A stretch of DNA of 64,000 nucleotides from JAEUQQ01 sp963697285 (GTDB lineage: Bacteria; Acidobacteriota; Vicinamibacteria; Vicinamibacterales; JAFNAJ01), in NCBI GenBank assembly GCA_963697285.1, contig CAVONI010000015.1, positions 1 to 64,000 of the forward strand, given 5' to 3'. Under the pieces are notes generated by a model, which worked only from the letters and a program-made list of their open reading frames with translations, ran no database searches and was not told the DNA's origin. Positions 49,083 through 55,418 of this stretch are shown piece by piece. Position 1 is the stretch's first letter, and each line of letters starts with the position of its first letter. The position numbers and the translations under genes were made by a program.

Positions 49083-49334
49083 GTGAACGTTTCACTGACA
49101 CCCGAACTCACGAAGTTCGTCGAAGAGAAGGTCCAGAGCGGCCGGTACGCCGATGCCAGCGAGGTCGTGCGCGAGGGCCTGTGCCTGCTCAAGCGGAGCG
49201 ACGAGATCCGCAGCACGCACCGCGCGCAGATCGAGAAGAACTGCAGCGATGCCGCTTCACACCGGCCCGCCGCCGTGCCGAAGCCCAGGACGGCGGCCAG
49301 GAAGGTCGCCAGGCCGAAAGCGAAGCCGCGCTAG
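49083..49334 (+). CDS. ParD-like antitoxin, no toxin partner
   Basis: 83 residues from the GTG. NVSLTPELTKFVEEKVQSGR and ADASEVVREGLCLLKRSDE form the ribbon-helix-helix of type II ParD antitoxins. The C-terminus, where ParD usually wraps its toxin, is instead a Lys/Arg/Ala/Pro tail (PRTAARKVARPKAKPR). No ParE-like frame follows in the 84 bases before the next gene. It may be a lone DNA-binding protein, or the toxin was lost. Confidence 0.7.
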   Translation: MNVSLTPELTKFVEEKVQSGRYADASEVVREGLCLLKRSDEIRSTHRAQIEKNCSDAASHRPAAVPKPRTAARKVARPKAKPR

Positions 49335-49418
49335 CCTCCGGCTGGTCTGCAGCGGACGTCGGAGCGTTCCGGCCGGGGCGCCACAGGGGTCTTCATCCCC
49401 CGCCGCGCCCGGGCAGAC

Positions 49419-50300
49419 TCAGAACGCGGCGCCGAGCCCCAGCACGAACACCGGCTTGACGCTCTTGCCCCCGTTCAAGGCCTCGAGCGTATTGCCCAGG
49501 AACAGGACGTCGAGCCCGCCATGGACGTCCCACGTCGCCCCCTTCAGGAACGGCAGCGGCACGCTCGCGATGGCACCGACATCGACGTAGCCGAACGTGT
49601 CATTGCTCGCGCCCTCGTAGTAGTCGTTGAGGCTCAGGCCCACCTTCAGCGGGAAGGCGAGGCTGATCGGGGCGGCGAGCGCGACCACCGGCCGCACGCT
49701 CAACTCCATGTACGTTCCCTCGTTGGCCCCGCCGTCGGCCTGCCCGTCGAGCTCGAAGGCGACGAGCACCTTCGGCGAGAAGGGCAGCCTGGATCCGCTG
49801 TCGTCGTAGCCCACGCTGAACGCGATCTCCTGCACGGTGCTGAAGCGATCGTTCGGGCTGGTGTACGACGTGTACAGGGCCCCGGGTTTCCAGTGGCCCA
49901 GGGTGAAGGTCGCCCCGGCATACATGTCGTGCTCGTACCACGTGCTCGTCGGGCCCGAATGCACGCTGCTCCATGTGCCGAGGTTGGCGACCACGCTCTT
50001 CAGGGCGCCATCACCGCTCATCACGGTCAGGCCCAGGTCGGCCAGCGGCTGTGTGACGAGCCCGTGGTCCTCCTGGTAGATCCCGCGGAACATGTAGGCG
50101 CTCGCGAAATCGATCGACGCGGCGACGGTGGCACGCCTTGGCGCAGGAGCCTGGGGTGCGGCGACGGGCGACGGCGTCTGCGCCGCGCGCTCGCCGGTCG
50201 TGGCCGGTGGCTGTTGCGCGACGGCGCCGCCTGGCATCGTGCCAGTCACGAGTGCAACGAGGGCGAACGCGCCCCATCCGAGCCGGTGGTGCATCGACAT
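49419..50300 (-). CDS. TorF-type putative porin (Gcw_chp family)
   Basis: 293 residues from the ATG at 50300, with signal peptide (cleavage near GAVAQQ) and a Pro/Ala/Thr linker. The barrel starts ASIDFASAYMFRGIYQEDHG, like the conserved start of the TorF/TIGR02001 porin group, and ends VLGLGAAF. Members of this group often lie beside glnK-amtB genes in other bacteria, which fits the NifA-like activator and AmtB-PII gene here. GGAGG lies upstream, and the sigma-54 promoter at 50328 would give a 17-base leader. Confidence 0.72.
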   Translation of the reverse strand: MSMHHRLGWGAFALVALVTGTMPGGAVAQQPPATTGERAAQTPSPVAAPQAPAPRRATVAASIDFASAYMFRGIYQEDHGLVTQPLADLGLTVMSGDGALKSVVANLGTWSSVHSGPTSTWYEHDMYAGATFTLGHWKPGALYTSYTSPNDRFSTVQEIAFSVGYDDSGSRLPFSPKVLVAFELDGQADGGANEGTYMELSVRPVVALAAPISLAFPLKVGLSLNDYYEGASNDTFGYVDVGAIASVPLPFLKGATWDVHGGLDVLFLGNTLEALNGGKSVKPVFVLGLGAAF

Positions 50301-50327
50301 CTGTGCAGTTCCTCCGACCGGAAGGAC

Positions 50328-50343
50328 TGCAATGCCATGGCCA
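50328..50343 (-). promoter_or_regulatory. Sigma-54 promoter of the TorF-type porin
   Basis: On the minus strand TGGCCATGGCATTGCA matches TGGC...TTGCA with exact GG-N10-GC spacing. Transcription would start near 50317, just before the GGAGG site. Confidence 0.65.
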
Positions 50344-50580
50344 ACGACTCCCCGCGCGCGTGCGGGCGGCAGTGTTGCAGGATTCGTGCGGTAACTCGGT
50401 CGGTGACTCGCGTGCGTGGCGGGCGTCGCGCGCAGGATCACGGACGACAGAAGTGTGCCGGTGCATCATCACTGCGACGTTTTTGTCTGACTCACGCCGT
50501 GGCGACCCGCGGTGGTGTTGCTCATGAAAAGAGTCCGACACGGACAGAATCGCTTGTCGAGCCACCGTGGACTCTTGTGG

Positions 50581-50600
50581 ATCCGACAGGAATGTCGGAT
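50581..50600. promoter_or_regulatory. Operator ATCCGACA-N4-TGTCGGAT
   Basis: A perfect 8+8 inverted repeat with a 4-base centre in the 336-base gap 50301-50636. It shares CGACA-N4-TGTCG with the site at 52221. Its centre is about 273 bases upstream of the predicted sigma-54 start. No T-tract follows, so it does not look like a terminator. Confidence 0.5.
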
Positions 50601-50636
50601 GCGGTCTGACGCACCCACAAGCCTGTGACCCTGGCG

Positions 50637-52187
50637 TCAGGATGGCGGGACTGCCGCCGCCTGCTTGACCCGCCGCACGTCGATGCGATGCTGCCGGATC
50701 TTGTAGCTGAGGATCCGCTCGGTCGTCGCCAGCAGCCGGGCGGCGCGGGCCTGGTTGCCACGGGTCGTCTTGAGGGCGTCGAGAATCAGGTCTTTCTCGT
50801 AGGCATCCACCGCCGCCGCCAGCGACGAGCAGCCGATCGTGCCAGACGCTTCGGCGGTCTGGAGTGACGGCGGCAGGTGGTGCGCGTGGACGACCTGCCC
50901 GTCTGACGCCAGCACCGCGCGCTCGAGGGCGTTCTCGAGTTCGCGCACGTTGCCTGGCCAGTGATACGCCATGAGCATGTCGATCGCGGGCGTCGCAATC
51001 CGCTTCACCGGCCGGCGGTGCTCGCGCGAGAAGCGTTCGAGGAAGTGATCGACGAGCATGAGCAGGTCTGACTTCCGCTCGCGCAGCGGCGGCACGAAGA
51101 TCGAGAAGACGTTCAGGCGGTAGTAGAGATCCTGCCTGAAGGTGCCCGCCGCGATCGCCTGCTCCATGTCCTTGTTCGTGGCGGCGATCAGGCGCACGTC
51201 GACCTTGATGGTCTCGGTCCCCCCGAGCCGCTCCACCTCGCGTTCCTGCAGCACGCGCAGCAGCTTGACCTGTGTCGTGGGGTTGATCTCGCCGATCTCG
51301 TCGAGGAACAGCGTCCCGCCGTCCGCGAGCTCGAACCGGCCCTTCTTCCGGGCGTCGGCGCCCGTGAACGCCCCCTTCTCGTAGCCGAACAGCTCCGACT
51401 CGATGAGGCTGTCGGGCAACGCGGCGCAACTCACCCTGACGAACGGCCTGGTCGCGCGCGGGGAGTTGTAGTGGATGGCGTGTGCGATCAGTTCCTTGCC
51501 GGTGCCCGACTCGCCGCGGACCAGGACCGTGGTGTTCGTCGAGGCGACCTGTGCGACCTGCTCGAACATGTGCCGCACCGGACCGCTGGTCCCGATGATC
51601 GACGAGAACTCGTATCGATCGCGAAGCTCCTGCCGCAGGTGCGTGTTCTCGGCCTCGAGACGGCGACGGTCGTCTGCGGCGAGGCGGTGGATGCGCACGC
51701 CCTGCACCACCAGGGAGGCGACGATGCTGAGGAGGGCGGCCTCGCGGTCGTAGTCGCGCTCCGGGACGTACCGCAGGTCGACCGCGAGCGTGCCGATCGC
51801 GCGCCGGTTCAGGAGGAGCGGCACGCAGATGAACGTCAGCTCGGTCTTCGCCAGTTCGGGGCGCCGCGCCGCCCGCCGCAGGAGGGTGGGCTCGCGGCTC
51901 ATCTGCGCGACGACCACCGGTCGTCCACTGTCGGCCACGCGGCCGACGATGCCTTCGCCGAGCGCATAGCGGACGCCGAGGGCACGCGGGTCGTAGCGGT
52001 GTGCGGCTTCGATGACGAGGTGTCGGTCGTGCAGCAGCGCGATCTGGCTGCGGACGGCGCCGTGGCGTTCGGCCAGCAGGTCGAGCACGTGCTGCATGGC
52101 GACCTTGAGGTTCAGGGTACCCGAGAGTGCCTGGGTGATGTCGACGAGGGTTGCCAGCCGCTGCATCTCGTCCTTGTTGCTTTTCAC
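50637..52187 (-). CDS. NifA-like sigma-54 activator (GAF-AAA+-HTH)
   Basis: 516 residues from the GTG at 52187 (a -10-like TACACT ends seven bases before it); the ATG at 52166 behind AAGGA is the alternative. GAF about 16-170, then AAA+ with GESGTGKELIAHAIHYNSP, intact GAFTGA and TLFLDEIGEI, and a Fis-type helix-turn-helix (GNQARAARLLATTERILSYK). The layout and several phrases match NifA, but the Cys pair of oxygen-sensitive NifA is absent and no nif genes are here, so the role is probably general nitrogen control. It lies between the porin and the divergent ammonium transporter gene, both with the same operator. Confidence 0.85.
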   Translation of the reverse strand: MKSNKDEMQRLATLVDITQALSGTLNLKVAMQHVLDLLAERHGAVRSQIALLHDRHLVIEAAHRYDPRALGVRYALGEGIVGRVADSGRPVVVAQMSREPTLLRRAARRPELAKTELTFICVPLLLNRRAIGTLAVDLRYVPERDYDREAALLSIVASLVVQGVRIHRLAADDRRRLEAENTHLRQELRDRYEFSSIIGTSGPVRHMFEQVAQVASTNTTVLVRGESGTGKELIAHAIHYNSPRATRPFVRVSCAALPDSLIESELFGYEKGAFTGADARKKGRFELADGGTLFLDEIGEINPTTQVKLLRVLQEREVERLGGTETIKVDVRLIAATNKDMEQAIAAGTFRQDLYYRLNVFSIFVPPLRERKSDLLMLVDHFLERFSREHRRPVKRIATPAIDMLMAYHWPGNVRELENALERAVLASDGQVVHAHHLPPSLQTAEASGTIGCSSLAAAVDAYEKDLILDALKTTRGNQARAARLLATTERILSYKIRQHRIDVRRVKQAAAVPPS

Positions 52188-52220
52188 GCCGCAAAGTGTA
52201 TCGCGCAAAGTGACAAACGA

Positions 52221-52236
52221 GCGACAAATTTGTCGC
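52221..52236. promoter_or_regulatory. Operator GCGACAAATTTGTCGC in divergent promoter region
   Basis: A perfect 16-base palindrome with the core CGACA-N4-TGTCG, as at 50581. It lies about 100 bases before the amtB promoter and just upstream of the activator gene, so it may serve both. GTGACAAACGA next to it looks like an extra half-site. Confidence 0.55.
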
Positions 52237-52283
52237 TTAGTAGTGTCTATGACGCCATTTTGTGCATTTGCGTGCGTTGATAA

Positions 52284-52318
52284 TTGCACAATGAGCGTGT
52301 TTTGAAATACACTTTGCA
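52284..52318 (+). promoter_or_regulatory. Promoter of the AmtB-PII gene
   Basis: TTGCAC-N18-TACACT (52284-52313) is a good sigma-70 promoter. TGAAATACACTTTGCA (52303-52318) overlaps it and keeps the -12 TTGCA but only part of the -24 element, so sigma-54 use is possible but weaker. Confidence 0.45.
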
Positions 52319-52371
52319 ATCTCAAGCCGGGCAAACAAGCCCATCATGCCCGCCAGGGTGGAGCAGGAGCA

Positions 52372-54018
52372 ATGAATCAGGCCGATACCGCGTGGATGCT
52401 GGTCGCAACAGCCCTGGTGCTGCTGATGACCCCCGCACTGGGCTTCTTCTACGGAGGCCTCGTGCGCTCGAAGAACGCCCTCAACACCATGATGATGAGC
52501 TTCGTCTCGCTCGGCGTCGTCGGCGTCGCGTGGGCGCTGGTCGGGTACTCGCTGGCGTTCGCCCCGGGGAACGCGCTCATCGGTGACCTCTCGCGCGCGC
52601 TCCTGCGCAACGTGGGCCTCGACGCCCAGGGCACGATTCCCCACGTGCTCTTCATGTCGTACCAGGGCACCTTCGCCATCATCACCGCCGCCCTGATCTC
52701 GGGCGCCGTGGTCGAGCGGATGCGCTTCAACGCCTACATGCTCTTCATCGCGCTCTGGGCGCTCGTGGTCTACGCCCCCGTCGCGCACTGGGTCTGGGGC
52801 GGCGGCTGGCTCGCAGGGCTCGGCGCCCTCGACTTCGCAGGCGGCACGGTCGTCCACGTCAACGCGGGCGTGGCGGCGCTCGTCGCGGCCCTGCTCCTCG
52901 GCCGGCGCAAGGATTACGCGCGGCAGGCCATCCTGCCGCACAACGTGCCGTTCTCGCTGCTGGGGGCCGGATTGCTCTGGTTCGGCTGGTTCGGGTTCAA
53001 CGCCGGCAGCGCGCTGTCGGCCTCCCCGTCGGCCGCCCTCGCCTTCACGACCACGTTCCTGGCACCCATGGGGACGCTGCTCGTCTGGTCGCTGCTCGAC
53101 CTGCGCCGCAGCCAGCGCGTCACGGCCGTCGGCGCCGCAACAGCCATCGTCGTCGGGTTGGTGGCGGTGACGCCTGCCGCCGGCTTCGTGAGCCCCATCA
53201 GCGCCCTGGCCATCGGCGCGCTCGCGGCCCCGCCCTCCTACTTTGCACTCCTCTGGCGGGCGCGGACGCGCGTAGACGACTCGCTTGACGTCGTTGCGGC
53301 GCACGGCCTCGGCGGCGTGGTCGGGGCGCTGCTCACGGGCGTGTTCGCCGAGAAGGCCTGGAACAACACCGCCGACGGATTGCTGTTCGGCAACCCGGCG
53401 CAGTTCGGCGTCCAGATCGTCGCCGTGCTCGCCACGGTGATTTACAGCGGTGCCGCAACCTTCGTGCTGCTCAAGCTCGTCGGGCTGATCGTGCCCCTGC
53501 GTGTCGGGACCAACGACGAGGGTCTCGGCATGGATGTGAGCCAGCACGGCGAAGAAGCCTATGCCGATGGTGAGGGCGCCATCCTGGTGCTGCCGTCCCG
53601 CGTCGACGGCACTCGCCTCGGCACCCATCGTGGAAGGACGGTCAGCATGAAGCTCGTCGTCGCCATCGTTCGTCCGGATCGGCTCGGCACCGTGCTCGAG
53701 GCGCTGTTCGACGCGGAAGTATCGGGCCTCACCATCGGCCGCGTGCAGGGGCACGGCGGCGAACGCGAGCACGTCGAGACCTATCGCGGCACGACCGTGA
53801 AGATGGAGATGTCAGAGAAGGTGCGTCTCGAGATCGGCGTCTCGGATCACTTCGTCGACGCCACGGTGCAGGCCATCCTGCGCGGTGCACGCACGGGCGA
53901 AGTCGGCGACGGCAAGATCTTCGTCCTGCCCGTCGAGAAGGTCTACCGCATCAGGACGGGCGAGGAGGACCAGGCCGCCGTCACCCCCGTGCAACGAGTA
54001 TTCGAGGGGAAGGCCTGA
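52372..54018 (+). CDS. amtB: Ammonium transporter fused to a PII signalling domain
   Basis: 548 residues. Residues 1-400 are an eleven-helix AmtB channel (FFYGGLVRSKNALNTMMMS, WVWGGGWLAGLGALDFAGG, AHGLGGVVGALLTGVFAEK, GLGMDVSQHGEEAY). A linker of about 25 leads into a PII domain from Met426: MKLVVAIVRPDRLGTVLEAL, T-loop, and B-loop TGEVGDGKIFVLPVEKVYRI. In PII numbering Gln39 is Glu and Tyr51 is Val, while Tyr46 is kept, so uridylylation at 51 is impossible and 2-oxoglutarate binding may differ. GGAAGGA nine bases before ATG 53647 could let the PII part be made alone. AGGAG precedes the ATG. Confidence 0.9.
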   Translation: MNQADTAWMLVATALVLLMTPALGFFYGGLVRSKNALNTMMMSFVSLGVVGVAWALVGYSLAFAPGNALIGDLSRALLRNVGLDAQGTIPHVLFMSYQGTFAIITAALISGAVVERMRFNAYMLFIALWALVVYAPVAHWVWGGGWLAGLGALDFAGGTVVHVNAGVAALVAALLLGRRKDYARQAILPHNVPFSLLGAGLLWFGWFGFNAGSALSASPSAALAFTTTFLAPMGTLLVWSLLDLRRSQRVTAVGAATAIVVGLVAVTPAAGFVSPISALAIGALAAPPSYFALLWRARTRVDDSLDVVAAHGLGGVVGALLTGVFAEKAWNNTADGLLFGNPAQFGVQIVAVLATVIYSGAATFVLLKLVGLIVPLRVGTNDEGLGMDVSQHGEEAYADGEGAILVLPSRVDGTRLGTHRGRTVSMKLVVAIVRPDRLGTVLEALFDAEVSGLTIGRVQGHGGEREHVETYRGTTVKMEMSEKVRLEIGVSDHFVDATVQAILRGARTGEVGDGKIFVLPVEKVYRIRTGEEDQAAVTPVQRVFEGKA

Positions 54019-54029
54019 CGCGTAGGAAA

Positions 54030-54077
54030 ATCACTCCCGGCGTGTTTTCGCCCTGGGCAAATCACTCCGGGAGTGAT
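54030..54077. promoter_or_regulatory. Second pair of ATCACTC-N3-GAGTGAT palindromes
   Basis: ATCACTC-CCG-GCGTGTT (centre 54038) and ATCACTC-CGG-GAGTGAT (centre 54069) are 31 bases apart, filling the gap between the convergent amtB-PII and B2 genes. They match the pair at 41328-41372. In this place they do not precede a gene start. Confidence 0.5.
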
Positions 54078-54079
54078 CT

Positions 54080-54496
54080 TCAGCGGATACCAGGCTCGAG
54101 GGGCGTGAAGCCCGGTCGGCCGTCCTCGCCGATCACGACCTCGCCGTCGCATTCGAGCCAGCCGTGCGCTTCGATGGCTGCGCCCTCACGGCGCACGCCG
54201 AGGCGCACGAAGCTGCCGTGGCCCAGGCGCGCCAGCAGGATGCGGCCCGCCAGCGCCCGGACGAGGCACGTCGCCGCCGGCACGAAACGCGCGGCACTGT
54301 CGATCGCGCGGGCGGCGACACGGGCCGGCAATGGCGATCGCGTCGCTCGCACGCGGGCGACGCGGTCGGTCACCGCCACCACGCGGCGATACGGCAACGC
54401 CCACAACATCGCGCGGACGACCAGCAGCAGCGCCCACGCGGGCACCAGCAAGTGAGCGTGTGGCCTGGGCGTCACGGCGGGTCCGTCAGTCGGCAC
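54080..54496 (-). CDS. Lasso-peptide B2-like cysteine protease
   Basis: 138 residues from a GTG. After a hydrophobic helix (WALLLVVRAMLWALPYRRV) comes the transglutaminase-like fold of lasso-peptide B2 leader peptidases: ATCLVRALAGRILLARLG with Cys77, IEAHGWLECDG with His111 and the probable third residue Asp117. B2 proteins cut the leader from a small precursor. No B1/RRE, asparagine-synthetase-like cyclase or clear precursor is in the window. A short frame overlaps its start. It may serve a distant cluster or a different short-peptide system. Confidence 0.7.
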   Translation of the reverse strand: MPTDGPAVTPRPHAHLLVPAWALLLVVRAMLWALPYRRVVAVTDRVARVRATRSPLPARVAARAIDSAARFVPAATCLVRALAGRILLARLGHGSFVRLGVRREGAAIEAHGWLECDGEVVIGEDGRPGFTPLEPGIR

Positions 54497-54585
54497 ATCG
54501 TGCGCCGCACCATCGTGTCGAGCAACCGCCCGAGCGTGGCTTCGGGATCACTCGTGCGCCGGGTGATCGTGCGCAGAGCAGGCAC
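54472..54585 (-). CDS. Possible 37-residue leaderless frame overlapping the B2 start
   Basis: It starts VPALRTITRRTSDPEATLGR and ends CRLTDPP. On the minus strand CACAAT ends six bases before the GTG, the geometry of other leaderless genes here, and the stop lies 25 bases inside the B2 gene, suggesting coupling. It has Thr at -2 before a Gly, as lasso precursors do, but no Asp/Glu at ring positions 7-9. Existence and role are uncertain. Confidence 0.3.
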   Translation of the reverse strand: MPALRTITRRTSDPEATLGRLLDTMVRRTMCRLTDPP

Positions 54586-54610
54586 GGCTCAATTGTGGCA
54601 CGGTGCGACG

Positions 54611-55273
54611 TCAGCGAGGTGCGGCGATCAGCAATCGGTTCTTTGGCGTGATCGCCGCGGGAATGGCCTGCGTCCAGATCCGGTAGCCGTGCGTCTCGAG
54701 GCGAATGGCGCGCAGGATGTCGATCGCGAGCGCGTGGTCGACCCAGCCTGACAACGCGCCCGCATCGCACGTCGCACGCTCGTGACAGCACGGCAGGACG
54801 GCGACGCGCGCCCGCGCAGCGACCGCACGATCGACAACGCGATCGGTCAGGTCGCCACACGCGTGGCTCGAGACGACGAGGTCGCCTGGCAGGATCTCGA
54901 CATCCTCGAGGGATGCCGACACGAAGGCGACACGGCCGGCGAGCCGCGGCCAGGCCTCGGCGAGGGCCGCGTGCACGCGCGCCCCGGATGCCGGGATCTC
55001 GGTGTCGACGACCAGCGCGTCTGGCGACGAGTTGTCGAGCAGCAGCATCACCTGCGCAAGCAGGCCATGCCCGCCTCCGAGGTCCACCACGCGGCCGCCG
55101 CGCAACAGACGTCGCACTCGCCGCGCCATCTCCCACGACTCGAAGAGCTCCTTCCGGGGCAGGCACCCGGCGCGACAGACGGCCCGGCCGAGGCGATCGA
55201 ACAGCGTCTCGCCAGCGAACCGGGCGAGATCGTGATCGGTCAGTCGTGCGCGAGAGGACGGCGAGAACGGCAT
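54611..55273 (-). CDS. SAM-dependent methyltransferase-like protein
   Basis: 220 residues. Motif I is RVVDLGGGHGLLAQVML, followed by LVVDTEIPAS (motif II acidic end) and GDLVVSSHACGDLTDRVVD, then VAVLPCCHE. This resembles the Methyltransf_32-like group acting on RNA or small molecules; SHACGD-like phrases with CCH occur in that branch. The start used is ATG 55273. It lies 114 bases before the B2 gene on the same strand, with the short leaderless frame between them, and a link to the peptide system is possible but unproven. Confidence 0.7.
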   Translation of the reverse strand: MPFSPSSRARLTDHDLARFAGETLFDRLGRAVCRAGCLPRKELFESWEMARRVRRLLRGGRVVDLGGGHGLLAQVMLLLDNSSPDALVVDTEIPASGARVHAALAEAWPRLAGRVAFVSASLEDVEILPGDLVVSSHACGDLTDRVVDRAVAARARVAVLPCCHERATCDAGALSGWVDHALAIDILRAIRLETHGYRIWTQAIPAAITPKNRLLIAAPR

Positions 55274-55308
55274 GGCCGAGCGTAGCAGGTCGCGGCCCTG
55301 ATGCGGGC

Positions 55309-55374
55309 GTAGGGGCCGCGCCCCCGCGCGGCCCGGGTGAAGACGTAGGGGCCGCGCCCCCGCGCGGCCCGACA
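55309..55374. repeat. Pair of GC-rich hairpin repeats
   Basis: Two copies starting GTAGGGGCCGCGCCCCC at 55309 and 55345 (period 36), with the same two endings (CCCGGGT, CCCGACAC) as the pair at 47059. They lie between divergent genes just before the kinase promoter. Confidence 0.7.
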
Positions 55375-55399
55375 CGCCCCCGTCCCGTGCGCCTTCGCC

Positions 55400-55405
55400 T
55401 ATAAT
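55400..55405 (+). promoter_or_regulatory. TATAAT -10 box of the kinase gene
   Basis: TATAAT ends 13 bases before the ATG, leaving a leader of about six bases and no ribosome site. Confidence 0.55.
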
Positions 55406-55418
55406 TCCGCACTCGCAC

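Noticed and set aside
49335..49418. ParE toxin next to the ParD gene
   Set aside because: The 84-base gap is too short and the next gene is an opposite-strand porin.
50581..50600. Transcription terminator of the NifA-like gene
   Set aside because: A perfect hairpin, but without a T-run in either direction, and its core matches the operator at 52221.
50301..50636. Classic NifA enhancer TGT-N10-ACA before the porin
   Set aside because: I checked each TGT in this stretch and none has ACA at the right spacing.
50637..54018. Nitrogen-fixation cluster
   Set aside because: No nifHDK or accessory nif genes; the NifA-like protein lacks the interdomain Cys motif, so general ammonium control is more likely.
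54472..54585. Lasso-peptide precursor
   Set aside because: No Asp or Glu at positions 7-9 after the candidate Gly, no YxxP leader motif and no cyclase gene; kept only as a possible small frame.
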